From JAWKIW01 sp041394145 (GTDB taxonomy: Bacteria > Actinomycetota > Acidimicrobiia > Acidimicrobiales > Acidimicrobilacustridaceae), in NCBI GenBank assembly GCA_041394145.1, contig JAWKIW010000004.1:186001-250000 (forward strand): a DNA stretch of 64,000 bases, written 5' to 3'. The notes under the pieces are model-generated. The model was not told where the DNA came from. It ran no database searches and saw only the letters and a list, made by a program, of their open reading frames with translations. A program made the position numbers and the translations under genes. Shown piece by piece: positions 9,154 to 19,473 of this stretch (position 1 is the first letter of the stretch; each line of letters opens with the position of its first letter).

Positions 9154-9159
9154 TAGCCT
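9154..9159 (+). promoter_or_regulatory. -10 box of the LmbE gene, leaderless
   Basis: TAGCCT stands six bases before the ATG at 9166, and there is no ribosome binding site between them. This matches the spacing seen at several other starts in the window and predicts a leaderless transcript. Confidence 0.5.
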
Positions 9160-9165
9160 GGGTCG

Positions 9166-9978
9166 ATGGCGAGGCCGGCGGTGGTGTTCCTCCACGCCCA
9201 TCCCGACGACGAGGCGATCTTCACCGCCGGGACGATGCGCCGCCTCGCCGACTCCGGTCGACGGGTCGTGCTCGTGGTGGCGACCCGCGGTGAGCTCGGC
9301 GAGGCCCGTCGCCACGGCGACGGCGAGCTCGCCGATCACCGCGAAGCCGAGACGGCGGCGGCCGCCGAGCTGCTCGGCGTCGACGAGGTGCGCTTCCTCG
9401 GTCACGGCGACTCCGGCCTCGACGTCGCCTCGGCCGGGCCCGGCGCCTTCGCCCGCGTCGCGGTCGACGCGGCGGCCCAGTCGCTGGCGGCGGCGCTCGA
9501 CGACGTGGCCTGCGAGGCCCTCGTCGCCTACGACGACAACGGCATCTACGGCCATCCCGACCACGTGATGGTGCACCAGGTCGGCCACGCCGCCGCCCGC
9601 CTCGCCGGCGTGGCCACCGTCTACGAGGCGACGGTCGACCGCGAGTACCTGCACTTCGTCGAGACGCACGTGGTCGAGCAGGCCCATCGCGCCATCGACC
9701 TGCTGTCGGGGACCTTCGAGGGTGAGCCCGTGCCCGAGGAGCCGCCCGGCCTCGGCCTGGCCGCCACACCGCTCGGCGTGCCGAGCGTGCTGGTCGACCT
9801 CACGATCGACGTGCGGTCGGCCCTCGAGGCCAAGCGGGCGGCGATGGCTGCGCACGCCAGCCAGCTGCCGCCCGACAGCCCGGCCCTGTCACTCGAGCCC
9901 GCCACCTTCGCCGAGGTCTACGGCTACGAGTGGTACTGCCGCACCGGCCCGCCCGGCCCCCTCGATGCCTTGGTGTGA
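9166..9978 (+). CDS. PIG-L/LmbE family deacetylase
   Basis: A 270-residue zinc-dependent amidase of the family that includes MshB (mycothiol synthesis) and Mca (mycothiol conjugate amidase). The zinc motif AHPDDE spans residues 11-16, and the second zinc motif HPDH spans 130-133 inside 'IYGHPDHVMVHQ'. The length fits the family, slightly shorter than Mca. It is a lone gene with its own promoter, so the substrate (a GlcNAc-inositol, a mycothiol conjugate or another N-acyl sugar) cannot be decided here. Family call is strong. Confidence 0.88.
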   Translation: MARPAVVFLHAHPDDEAIFTAGTMRRLADSGRRVVLVVATRGELGEARRHGDGELADHREAETAAAAELLGVDEVRFLGHGDSGLDVASAGPGAFARVAVDAAAQSLAAALDDVACEALVAYDDNGIYGHPDHVMVHQVGHAAARLAGVATVYEATVDREYLHFVETHVVEQAHRAIDLLSGTFEGEPVPEEPPGLGLAATPLGVPSVLVDLTIDVRSALEAKRAAMAAHASQLPPDSPALSLEPATFAEVYGYEWYCRTGPPGPLDALV

Positions 9979-10021
9979 CCGGTCGCGGTGCGTCGCGGTC
10001 CCCCACGTGTCGCCCGGGGGG

Positions 10022-10131
10022 TCTCGATGACGTGGGGTCCGCCGGCCGGACGCCTCGTCATCGGGGGATGACGTCACCACGGAGCGGCTCCTCGATGGCG
10101 TGGGGTCCTGGGGCCGGACGCCTCGTGATCG
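10022..10131. repeat. Two copies of a 41-base imperfect palindrome
   Basis: The copies lie at 10022-10062 and 10091-10131 and match at most positions. In the first, CGATGACG at one end pairs with CGTCATCG at the other and an inner GTCCG/CGGAC pair extends the hairpin; in the second, pairing is weaker. They sit between the convergent LmbE and VOC genes and could end transcription from both sides. Confidence 0.5.
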
Positions 10132-10155
10132 CGCGAGCGGCGTCGAGGCGGGGCC

Positions 10156-10551
10156 TCAGCTCGCGGGGCGCTCCTCCATGAGGGCGACGGCGTTGCCGTC
10201 GGGGTCCTTCGTGAAGCACATCCAGGTGTCGACCGTCGTGGTGTGGTGCACCTGGTGGGGCGGGGAGAGGATCTCGGCGCCGGCGTCGACGAGCGCCTGG
10301 TGGGCGGCCTCGACGGAGGCCACCTTGTAGTAGACGGCCGGGTCCGAGCGGAAGGCAGGCGACTCGACGTGGGCCAGGTACAGGCGGGTGCCGTCGCCGC
10401 AGTCGAGGAAGGCCATGCCCTGGTCGGGGATCTCGAACAGGAACCGCATCCCGAGCACGTCACGGTAGAAGGCGATGGCGCGCTCGACGTCGTCGACCGT
10501 CAGCGCCACCTGGCCGATGCCGCTGATCCCCACTCCTGCGTCTGCTGCCAT
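10156..10551 (-). CDS. VOC (glyoxalase/bleomycin-resistance fold) protein
   Basis: The 131-residue product has two beta-alpha-beta-beta-beta modules. The first opens with 'IGQVALTVDDVERAIAFYRDVLG' and the second contains 'TWMCFTKDPDGNAVALME', both typical of the vicinal oxygen chelate superfamily. Candidate metal ligands are the Glu near the ends of these modules; the usual first His is replaced by Gln in 'GQVAL', so metal use is uncertain. ATG 10551 is chosen over an upstream in-frame ATG because GAGGAGG lies just before it. Substrate unknown. Confidence 0.82.
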   Translation of the reverse strand: MAADAGVGISGIGQVALTVDDVERAIAFYRDVLGMRFLFEIPDQGMAFLDCGDGTRLYLAHVESPAFRSDPAVYYKVASVEAAHQALVDAGAEILSPPHQVHHTTTVDTWMCFTKDPDGNAVALMEERPAS

Positions 10552-10853
10552 GACCGGCCTCCTCGTCCCTGACACGGTGGCTCCACGTGCCGACGGCGTC
10601 GCCGGTCAGCGTAGGTCAGCCCCGGACCGACCCTGACCGCTCCGCCACCACCATCGCCCGGACCGCAGCACGTCGCCGGGAGCGCGCGGACGAGCCAGGG
10701 TCGCGGACCCGAGGTCGCTGGGCCTCGTCGTCGCCACGTCACGAGGCGGCGCTGCACCGGGCCCCCGGCGCGCCGCCGGACGCGGTCCCCGAAGGGTCGA
10801 TCGACGGGTCGCGGCCTTGGTGGGCTCGGACCCGCACGCCTACCGTCCCTTCC
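10552..10853. other. Divergent intergenic region between the VOC and EamA genes
   Basis: No gene is evident in these 302 bases. On the minus strand a -10-like TACGCT lies at 10613-10608, some 57 bases before the VOC start. On the plus strand TACCGT at 10841-10846 is seven bases before the EamA ATG, which suggests a leaderless start. The rest shows no repeat or operator that I can identify. Confidence 0.5.
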
Positions 10854-11684
10854 ATGCTCCTCGCCACGGTGCTCGCCCTCTCGTCGGCGGGCCTGCACGC
10901 GGGCTGGAACCTGCTCGTGAAGACGAGCGACGACCGCGACCTCGCCGCCTGGGGCCAGTTCCTCGCCGGTGGGCTGCTGGTGCTGCCGGTGCTGCTCGTC
11001 ATAGGGCCTCCGGCGGCGTCGGCGTGGCCCTACCTCGCCGCCTCGGCCCTGGTGCACGTGGTCTACGTGACCGCCCTGGCCCGCGCCTACACCCACGGCG
11101 ACTTCTCGATGGCCTACCCGCTGGCGCGCGGCGGCGGCGCGTTCGTCGCCGCCCTCGGCGGCGTCGCCCTGCTCGGCGACGCGCTCACGCCGCTGGCCTG
11201 GGTGGCCATCGTGGTGATCGGCACCAGCCTGGTGACGCTGACCGGTCGGGGCGCTGCGGCGGTGTCGATCCGCTGGGCCCTGGTGACCGCCGCCGCCATC
11301 GGTGCGTACACGCTCATCGACGCCGCCGGTGTGCGGGCCTCCGGTGACGGGGTGCGCTACGGCCTCGCCCTGATGCCCGTCGCCGCCGTCACCATCTCGG
11401 TGGGGGCGCTGGTGCGGGGACGGGGGCCTGCGCTGTTGGCGTCGCTGCCGTCGTCGTGGCGCCGCTTCGCCGTCGCCGGCGTGCTGGTGACCGTCGCCTA
11501 CACCCTGGTGCTGGTGGCGGTCCAGCTCGCCCCGGTCGGGTACGTCGCCATGCTGCGGGAGTCCTCGGTCGTGCTGGGGGCGCTGGCCGGCTGGCTGCTG
11601 CTGCAGGAGCGCCTGGGCCGCCACCGCCTGGCGTCGTCGCTCGGCGTCGCCGGGGGCATGGCGCTGCTCATCCTCGCCCGCTGA
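10854..11684 (+). CDS. EamA/DMT-family membrane transporter
   Basis: A 276-residue, almost wholly hydrophobic protein with about nine or ten transmembrane helices in two halves, as in drug/metabolite exporters. 'LHAGWNLLVKTS' near the start and the repeated 'PLARGGGAFVAALGG' and 'LRESSVVLGALAGWLLLQERLG' blocks at the ends of the halves match the EamA repeat. ATG 10854 is used because it follows a -10 box directly and starts the first helix. Likely a metabolite exporter; substrate unknown. Confidence 0.85.
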   Translation: MLLATVLALSSAGLHAGWNLLVKTSDDRDLAAWGQFLAGGLLVLPVLLVIGPPAASAWPYLAASALVHVVYVTALARAYTHGDFSMAYPLARGGGAFVAALGGVALLGDALTPLAWVAIVVIGTSLVTLTGRGAAAVSIRWALVTAAAIGAYTLIDAAGVRASGDGVRYGLALMPVAAVTISVGALVRGRGPALLASLPSSWRRFAVAGVLVTVAYTLVLVAVQLAPVGYVAMLRESSVVLGALAGWLLLQERLGRHRLASSLGVAGGMALLILAR

Positions 11685-11850
11685 AGGTCGAGCGGGCCGC
11701 GCCGGCCCGCCGTCCGCCGCGCCGGCCGCCACCCGGCGTCCGCTTCCACCGTTCTCGATGGGATCGGTGTCGGGGGCCGGCATCGATCCCATCGGGGTCG
11801 CCGACGGCGGTCAGCCGGTCGGGCAGCTCGCCATGGCCGCTGCGATCAGC

Positions 11851-14760
11851 TCAGCCGTAGTAGCCGAAGAGGTCGGCCACGACGTCGATCGACCCCGAGT
11901 TGTTGCGCAGGTCGAAGGCCCCGGGCGAGGCGAGCCCGGTGACCGCGGCGTTGGGTCGCACGATGCCGGCCGGCAGGTTGAGGTTCGACGCCGTCGGCAG
12001 CGGCGTGCCGGCCGGCCATGCCGTCAGGTGCGTCGTCTCGGTGCCGAACACGCCGGTGAGGTTGAGGACGACCGCGCCCGCGCCGGCGGGTGCGCCGCCC
12101 GGGATCGTCCGCGTCTCGCCCGGCCCGAAGCGGTCGGGGCTGGTCAGGCCCGAGCGGGTGTCGAGCGTGCGGACGGGATGGATGGCGGTGAACCGCTGCC
12201 CGCCGCCCCCGCTGCGGAACCAGCCGAAGACGTCGGCGATCACCTGGGCCGAGCCCGAGTTGTTGCGCAGCTGCAGCGTCCCGCCCGGGCCGAGCTTCAC
12301 CATGGCGAGGTTGGCGATGGTGTCGCCGGCCGGCCAGTTGAGGTTCGACACCTCGGGGACCGTCGCGCCGGTGGGCCACGCCGTCAGGTGGGACTGGGCC
12401 GTGGTCTCGGTGACCGTCAGGTTCACCGCCACGGCGTCGGCGTCGGCCGGGACGCCGCCCACCCCGCCGATCTGCACGGTGCGCGCCTCACCTGGGCCGA
12501 ACGGCGTGGCCGGACCGCCCACCGTCGTCCCGGGCCGGGTGTCGAGCACCCGCGCCGGGGTGATCGGGGTGAACCCGTCGCCGCAGGGGCACGCCGGTGC
12601 GATCGGACCGGCCGCGACCCGGGAGGCCGGGTTCACGACCGGCGAGGTGGGGTCGGTGACGCCGTCGTCGTACCAGCCGGCCAGGTCGATGACGACCTCG
12701 GTGCTGCCGGCGTTGTTGCGCACCTGCACGTCGCGGTTGTCGCCGAGGGGAACGGTGACGAGGTTGGCGATGGTGCGTCCCGCGGGGAAGTTGAGGTTGG
12801 ACGTCCCCGGGTCGGGGATGCCGGCCGGCCAGAAGGTCAGGTGGCTGTCGTTGGTCGGCCGGTCGGCGGTCACGTTGAAGACCACGGCGGACACGTGGTC
12901 CTGGGGGACCTGGGTGAGGCCGTGGACCTCGACGGTGCGGATCTCGCCCGGCCCCAACGGCCGCCGGCTGGTGCCGAGACCGGTGCGGGTGTCGAAGATC
13001 CGCTCGGGGGCGAGCGGGTGGTAGCCGGCCTTGACCGCCTCGACGGCGCCGCTGTCACAGCCGGGCCCCTGCGGCCGGGCGATGCCGCGCTGGTCGTCGT
13101 CCTTGCAGCTGGCGTCGCTGGTCGGCTGCCGGTCGATGGCGGGGGAGTGCGGCGCCGGCAGGCGGGTGAGGGTGGGCCCGCCGTTGTTCGCCAGCGGTCC
13201 GAGGTCGTTGACGACGCCGATCGCGTCCGACGCCTGCGGCGAGGTGAGGCACGACGCGTCGCCGACCACGTTGGCCCCGTGCGAGACGGTGGTCACCGCT
13301 TGGAGTGCGCACACGGGGACGCTCCCACCGGGCTGTCCGACGATCGAGGACCGCAGCGTCACGGTGCCGGCTGTACTGTTGCTGGCGAGGTCGAAGCCGA
13401 GCTCGGAGGCGCTCGTGGGTTGGGTCACCGAGGCGGCGCCGACGTTGCCGGCCAAGGTCACGTGGTCGAGCAACAGGTCGACCTTGGAGTCCGTATCGCT
13501 GTTGACGACGATGCCTCCGGTGACCTCGCCCACGTTTCCCGTGATCGTCGAACGCTCGATGGAGTTCACACCCGGCCCGATGTCACCGCCTCCGACGAGG
13601 CCGGTGTTTCCGCTGATGAGCGATCGAGCGATGGACCCGCTGCCGTAGAACCCGCCGATCCCTCGGGCGGCTCGGTTGTTCGTGATGCGAACCTGGTCGA
13701 GGGTCATCGGCGGCAGGACGGGGACACTCCCGGTCCACGCCGCTCCGCAGCAGGCCCCGCCGACCGTGTAGCCCCAGTTCCCGTCGACCGTCGAGTCGCG
13801 CAGGTCCAGCGACACGGCGAAGATGCCGCCTGACTTCCCTCCGGCGTTCCCCGTGACGCGCAGTCTCGTGCCGCGGACCGCGGAGAGCCCGAAAGGACTC
13901 GAGCTCGCAGTCATGCTGATCCCGCCGGCGAGGCCCTGGTAGTCCATCGACGTCGGCGGCCACGGGTTCGGCGGCAGGGTGAGGCCGGAGATGTTGTTGT
14001 CGGTCACCGACGAGTCGGTGATGGTGAGGTCGCGGCTCCCGCCGACGATGCCACCCGCCGCGAGGTCGAAGCTGGACGAGGCCGTGCCGTTGTTGCTGAT
14101 CGTGGAGCCGCTGATGGTGAAGGTGCCGCCCGTCTGCAGGTCGGTCACGCCGGCACCGTTGCTCGTGTCGGTGATCGTCGAGGTCGCGATCGACAGCTCG
14201 CCGGTGCCGAAGGTGGCGACGGCGGCGGGGTTCGCCGCCGGTGACGAGCTCGAACCCGTGGCCCCGCGGATCGTGGAGTGCTCGAGGGACAGCGACGCGC
14301 CGGCGTACACGGCGATGCCGGCGGTGCCGGTGCCGCCGGTGATCGTCGCCCCGATGATCGTCAACCCACCGGTGCCGGTGAGCGAGTGCAGGACGCGCTC
14401 GCCGGGGCAGGTCTGGTTGATGACGGCGCCGTCGGCGTCGATGGTCACCAGGTGGGCACCGGTGAGGTCGAGGTCGCCGGAGGTGTTGGCGTCCTCGGTC
14501 GCGCCGCACAGGGTCAGGTCGTAGGTGGCGCCGGCGGCGAGGACGATGGTGGTGGGCGTGGCGGCGGCGTTGGCGGTGTCGACGGCGGCCCGCAGCGAGC
14601 CCGCCCCGCCGTCGCTGGTGGTGGTGACGGTGATGAAGGTGTCGGCCGCCGCCGGGGTGGCCGGGGCCAGCGCAGTGACCGCGCTCAGCAGCACCACGGC
14701 GGCGACGATGGCGGTCAGCGTGGGTGTGCGGGCTCGGGACCGAGCACTGGATCCCACCAT
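11851..14760 (-). CDS. Secreted right-handed beta-helix protein with three C-terminal 'DTR' domains
   Basis: The 969-residue product has a signal peptide (residues 1-39, ending PAAADTF), a long beta-helix region with many 'ITGGTG', 'STIRGAT' and 'SSVTDNN' turns (about 45-590), and three copies of a domain of about 110-120 residues at the C-terminus. Each copy starts near an 'R(I/V)(F/L)DTR' motif, has 'GPGE.RT', 'SNLN.PAG' and 'ANL' motifs and ends in a '(V/I)..L.GWY/F' or 'LFGYYG' strand. ATG 14760 follows GGGAAGG. A cell-surface or secreted adhesin or polysaccharide-binding role is inference. An upstream gene, now broken, is its paralog. Confidence 0.8.
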   Translation of the reverse strand: MVGSSARSRARTPTLTAIVAAVVLLSAVTALAPATPAAADTFITVTTTSDGGAGSLRAAVDTANAAATPTTIVLAAGATYDLTLCGATEDANTSGDLDLTGAHLVTIDADGAVINQTCPGERVLHSLTGTGGLTIIGATITGGTGTAGIAVYAGASLSLEHSTIRGATGSSSSPAANPAAVATFGTGELSIATSTITDTSNGAGVTDLQTGGTFTISGSTISNNGTASSSFDLAAGGIVGGSRDLTITDSSVTDNNISGLTLPPNPWPPTSMDYQGLAGGISMTASSSPFGLSAVRGTRLRVTGNAGGKSGGIFAVSLDLRDSTVDGNWGYTVGGACCGAAWTGSVPVLPPMTLDQVRITNNRAARGIGGFYGSGSIARSLISGNTGLVGGGDIGPGVNSIERSTITGNVGEVTGGIVVNSDTDSKVDLLLDHVTLAGNVGAASVTQPTSASELGFDLASNSTAGTVTLRSSIVGQPGGSVPVCALQAVTTVSHGANVVGDASCLTSPQASDAIGVVNDLGPLANNGGPTLTRLPAPHSPAIDRQPTSDASCKDDDQRGIARPQGPGCDSGAVEAVKAGYHPLAPERIFDTRTGLGTSRRPLGPGEIRTVEVHGLTQVPQDHVSAVVFNVTADRPTNDSHLTFWPAGIPDPGTSNLNFPAGRTIANLVTVPLGDNRDVQVRNNAGSTEVVIDLAGWYDDGVTDPTSPVVNPASRVAAGPIAPACPCGDGFTPITPARVLDTRPGTTVGGPATPFGPGEARTVQIGGVGGVPADADAVAVNLTVTETTAQSHLTAWPTGATVPEVSNLNWPAGDTIANLAMVKLGPGGTLQLRNNSGSAQVIADVFGWFRSGGGGQRFTAIHPVRTLDTRSGLTSPDRFGPGETRTIPGGAPAGAGAVVLNLTGVFGTETTHLTAWPAGTPLPTASNLNLPAGIVRPNAAVTGLASPGAFDLRNNSGSIDVVADLFGYYG

Positions 14761-14985
14761 GGCTGACACCTTCCCCTTCGGGCCTCGGGTCGTTCCCGTT
14801 CCTCGGCCCGAGGGCACCCTACGACGCCGGTGTGACGGCGCGGCAGCGGCGATGGTCCCGACGGCCTCGGGTCATCTGCTCGTCCGCGAAGCCCGCCAGC
14901 GTCGTCGTGTCGAGCGCACGGCTGAGGCAGGCCCGGTGCAGGACCGTCGCACGACCTGTCACGTGCAGCGGGCGGGTGCGTCGGT

Positions 14986-17794
14986 TCATCCGTAGTAGCC
15001 CTGGAGGTCGGCGAGGGTGTGGACCCAGCCGCTGTTGTTGCGCAGGTCGAAGCGGGCTTGGGGGTCGACGGCGATGGTGGCGGCCACGGGGCGGATGGCG
15101 CCGGCGGGCAGGTTGAGGTTGGAGGCGGTGGGCAGGGTGGTGCCGGTGGGCCAGGCGGTGAGGTGGGTGGTGGCGGTCGGCTGCACGCCGGTGAGGTTGG
15201 CGACCACGGCGGTGGCGCCGTCGGGCACGGCTGGGGCGTCGATGGTGCGGGTGCCGCCGGGGCCGAGGGGGCCGGGGGTCCGCCGATCGGCGAGGTGGGG
15301 CGGGTGTCGAGGATGCGGGTGGGGGTGACGGGTCGGTAGCCGGCGCCGCCGGTGGTGCTGAACCAGCCGGCGACGTCGGCGATGACCTGGGTGGTGCCGG
15401 TGTTGTTGCGGAGCTGGATGGCGCCGTCGGGTCCGACCGCGACGATGGCCTGGTTGGCGATGGTGTCGCCGGCGGGCCAGTTGAGGTTGGACACCGTCGG
15501 CAGCGCGGTGCCGGTGGGTCCGGCGGTGAGGTGGGACTGGGCGGTGGTGGCGGTGACGGTGAGGTTGACGGCCACGGCGGTGATGTCGGTGGGGATGCCG
15601 TCGACGCCGGCGACGGTGACGGTGCGGGTCTCGCCGGGCCCGAGGGGGCCGGGGTCCGCCGGTGGTGGTGCCGGGGCGGGTGTCGAGGACCCGTTTGGGG
15701 GAGGTGGCGGTGAACCCGTCGCCGGTGGGGGTGGCTTCGTCGTCGACGTAGAAGCCGGCGAGGTCGGCGATGACGTCGACGGTGCCGGTGTTGTTGTAGA
15801 GCCACACGCCGGGCAGGTCGGGGTCGGCGAGGGGGACGGTGACGAGGTTGGCGATGGTGCGCCCGGCGGGGTAGTTGAGGTTGGAGGTGCCGGCGGCGGC
15901 GGTCGGCTTGGTGGGGGTCAGGGTCAGGAACGACTCGTTGGTGGGCCGGTCGGCGGTGACGTTGAGCACGACGGCGGTGGTGTGCGGTGGCGGGGGGACC
16001 ACCGTCAGCCCCACGAAGCGCTCGCCGGACAGGGGCGCGGCGATGGTGCCCACCCCGGTGCGGGTGTCGATCACCCGGGTCGGGGCGTGGGGCACGAACC
16101 GCCCAGGCGGGCCTCCACCGCCCCGGCGTCACAGCCCGGGCCCTGCGGCCGCCACACCACGCTGATCGGTGCCCGTGCAGCTTGCCTCCGATGCCGGGAC
16201 CCGATCACGGGCCGGCGACAACGGCGACGGCACCCGCGTCAGCGTCGGCCCCCGTTGTCGACCAACGGCCCCAGCATCGGGTCCACACCCTGCACGGTCG
16301 TGGCACCGATGTGGCACGAGCGTCAGCGAAGAGCTCTGGCCGTCCGTGCTCACGTGCCGATGCGGGAGGTCGCACACGTCGGCGACCGACCCGGGCTGGT
16401 CGGACGCCGAGATCGAACGGGGCAACGACCGGTCCGTCGGTGGCGCCGGCCAGGCCCGCCGGTGCGATCCTGTCGCGGGCGCCCGGCCACTCGCCGAGTG
16501 CCCCGGTCACCTGGTTGAGCAGGAGCGATCCGCCGGACAGGGCGAGCCGCCTCGCACGGCGGTGTTGCCGGTGAACGGTCGACCGCGTGACCGACAACGT
16601 CCCCGGCGCCGACGAGCCCGCCGTCCCGGCTCAACGGTCTCGAGATCCGAAGACGACGGAGGCGTCGTTGCCGTCGAGGTCGAGTCGAATCGGATCGAGA
16701 GCGCTCGAGACGAGAGAGCCCCCCGGCGAGACCCTGGTTGCCGCGGATCGTCGTCCGGCGGACATCGAACTGCCGGCGACGCCACCGCCAGCGCCCAGCT
16801 GTCCTCCACCAGCGAGTCCGTCAGGACGAGGTGGTCCCGCCGATCCCGCCGACCTCGAAGCCCTGGTTGCCCCGGATGATCACGTGGTCGGCGGTGAGCG
16901 TCTTGCCTCCATAGCTGCCGATGCCGCCGGCCGCGGCTGGGTGGCGTGTCCGGGTACCAGGGCGGCCACACCGCAGGTGGGAAGGTCGAACCGGCGCCGG
17001 CGTTGCCCGTGACCGTCACGCGGGTGACGTGGCGTCGCGACCCGTGACGCCGAGCCGCCGCCTTGCGCCGTCGCCGGTCGCAGGACACCGAGGTTCCGCT
17101 CGAGCACGAGTCCGAGACGGTGAGGACGCCGCCCGTGCTGAGCATCGTGGATGCCCGCTGCTCGTTGTCCGAGACGGTCACGTGATCGAGCGATGCAGAT
17201 CCGTCCCGCTCAGGCGCACGGCGTCACCGTTGCCGCCGAAGGGTATGCTGGACACCCACGTCGCTGCGTTGGCGGTGACCGTGACCCCGACATCGTCAGC
17301 GCCCGGCAGACCGCAGGCCGAGCCCGTCCGGTCCGTCCGCCGGTCCACTGGTGGCGACGTTGCCGCCGGTCAGGGTCAGGCCTTGCAGGCTGAGGCTGCC
17401 GGGCCCTCGATGGTCGAGGACGCGGCGGTCAGGGCAGGTCTGGTGGATGGTGGCGCCGTTGCCGGTGAGGGTGACCATTTGGGTGGCGGTGAGGTCGAGG
17501 TCGCCGGTGGCGTTGGTGTCGTCGGGGCCGGCGCCGCACAGCGTCAGGTCGTAGGTGGCTCCGTTGGCGAGGACGATCGTCGTCGGCGTGGCGGCGGCGT
17601 TGGCGGTGTCGATCGCCGCTCGCAGCGACCCGGTCCGCCGTCGGCGTCGTCGAGACGACGACGGTGGCGGCGTTGGCCGGCGGCGCTCCGGCCACCAGCC
17701 CGATCGTCGCAGCGAGCACGGCGAGCACGGCGAGGAGTCGCGGCCCGGCGCGGTCGGCTTCCTCTTCGTCCCACCGTGGCTCCCCTGCCTGCAT
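14986..17794 (-). pseudogene. Paralogous beta-helix / DTR-domain surface protein, broken by many frameshifts
   Basis: Translated fragments in all three minus frames line up in order with the intact gene at 11851-14760. They give a signal peptide ending PPANAATV just after 17794, a 'GNGATIHQTCPDRRVL' beta-helix block near 17470-17400, the cysteine pair region near 16200, and three DTR domains ending LQGYYG at 14986. The frame changes at about 15285 and 15650 lie in runs of C/G and are repaired by one or two bases. From 16100 to 17600 no frame stays open for long. Either sequencing error or real decay could explain this. The order and spacing show one original gene of about 900 residues. Confidence 0.68.
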
Positions 17795-17950
17795 CAGCCG
17801 GCGACCGACTCCGACGACTCCGTCGTCACGCTAGTTCGGGCGCTGCGCCCGTCGGCCTCGGCATCTCGGGCATCGCCCGCACGGTGACGGCAGCCGATGT
17901 GGGATCGTGCAGCCGCCGGACGAACGCGGCCCACACCGGAGGTGCAGGCC

Positions 17951-19323
17951 ATGGCCAACGGCACGAGGAGCACGACCGAGCAGGTCGACGTCGCCGTCGT
18001 CGGGGCCGGCCTGGCGGGCCTCACGCGGCGCGCGACCTCGTCGCCGCCGGCCACGAGGTGCTCATCCTCGAGGCGCGACCGCGTGGGCGGGCGCCTGCTC
18101 AACCAGCACCTCGCCGATGGGACGCCGTTGGAGGTCGGCGGCCAGTGGATCGGCCCGACCCAGGACCGTCTCGCCGCCCTCGCCGACGAGGTCGACGTCC
18201 TGCAGTACCCGACCTACGACGAGGGCGAGAACCTCCTCGTCTACAAGGGCGAGCCGTCCCGCTACACGGGCACCATCCCCAAGCTGCCCGCACCGGTGCT
18301 CGCGGACATCGGCCTGGCCCAGCTGCGCCTCGACCGCATGGCCCGCACCGTGCCCCTCGACGAGCCGTGGCGGGCCCGGCGGGCGGCCGACTGGGACGCC
18401 CAGACGGTTGAGACGTGGCTGCGTCGCAACGTCGTCACCCGGGGCGCCCGCGAGCTGCTGCGCCTCGGCGTCACGAGCGTGTTCGCCGCCGAGGCCGCCG
18501 ATCTCTCGCTGCTGCACGTCCTCGCCTACAGCCACGCCGGCGGTCTGCTCGACCGGCTCCTCGGCGTGCAGGACGGCGCCCAGGAGCGGCGGTTCGTCGG
18601 CGGCTCGCAGGAGATCGCCGTCCGGCTGGCCGATCGCCTCGGTCCGGACCGGATCCGCCTGGCCGAGCCCGTGCGCCGCATCGCCCAGGACGACGACGGC
18701 GTCACCGTCCACGCCGACGGCTCGGTGGTGCGGGCCCGCCATGCCGTCGTGGCGATCCCGCCCGCGCTCGCGTCACGCATCGACTACGACCCGTTGCTGC
18801 CCGCCGCCCGTGACCAGCTCACCCAGAAGATGCCGATGGGCTCGGTCATCAAGGTGATGTGCACCTACGCCGAGCCGTTCTGGCGGGCCGACGGGCTGAG
18901 CGGGCAGGCCACCAGCGACGACGGCCCGATCCAGATCACCTTCGACAACACGCCGCCGGCGGGCACCCCCGGCGTGCTGCTCGGGTTCTTCGAGGGCGCC
19001 CACGCCCGCGAGTGGAGCCGGGCCACCCCGACGAGCGCCGGCGGGTGACCGTCGGGTGCTTCGAACGGTTCTTCGGCCCGAAGGCCCGCAACGTCGAGGA
19101 GTACCTCGAGCTCGACTGGAGCGCCGAGCAGTGGAGCCGCGGCTGCTACGGCGCCCACCTCGCGCCCGGCACGCTCACCGCCTTCGGGCCGGCGCTGCGG
19201 GAGCCGGTGGGGCGCATCCACTGGGCCGGCACCGAGGCCGCCACGGTGTGGACCGGCTACATGGACGGCGCCGTGCGCTCCGGCGAGGCCGTCGCCGCCA
19301 CCCTCGTGCACCTCTTGGCCTGA
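17951..19323 (+). pseudogene. Flavin monoamine oxidase family protein (frame interrupted)
   Basis: The gene encodes an FAD-dependent amine oxidase of about 457 residues. The dinucleotide-binding start VVGAGLAGL is in the first frame; the expected AARDLVAAGHEVLILEAR follows in another frame; the protein then returns to the first frame at DRVGGRL and runs to about 19040, where a third slip leads into the ending 'GRIHWAGTEAATVWTGYMDGAVRSGE'. That last motif is the usual FAD-contact end of the family. Each slip is mended by adding one base in a G/C run, so the enzyme is probably intact in the organism. ATG 17951 follows GGAGGTG. Substrate amine unknown. Confidence 0.82.
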
Positions 19324-19343
19324 CGGCGCCCGCCTGCCCTCGC

Positions 19344-19390
19344 TTCTCGTTGCGTTCCGGGTCGGGGGCCGACCCTTTTCGCAGCGAGAT
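19344..19390 (+). repeat. 47-base stem-loop element, copy 1
   Basis: Outer arms TCTCGTTGCG and CGCAGCGAGA pair over ten positions with one G-U. A 4x4 internal loop follows (TTCC against TTTT), and then a perfect 7-base inner stem GGGTCGG/CCGACCC closes a GGG loop. It lies 20 bases after the amine oxidase stop, in a convergent gap, where it could end transcription. Three more copies lie at 42363, 43537 and 43620, all in the same orientation. Confidence 0.75.
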
Positions 19391-19473
19391 GGCGGGAGAT
19401 GGCGGGGAGATGGCGGGGAGACGGCGAGGGCGAACGATGGCGGGGAGACGGATGGGCGCCGAGGCGTTGCGGC

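Noticed and set aside
10068..10077. ATGACGTCAC, which looks like half-sites of the operator joined together.
   Set aside because: It has no four-base spacer and is not next to a gene start; it belongs to the repeat region in a convergent gap.
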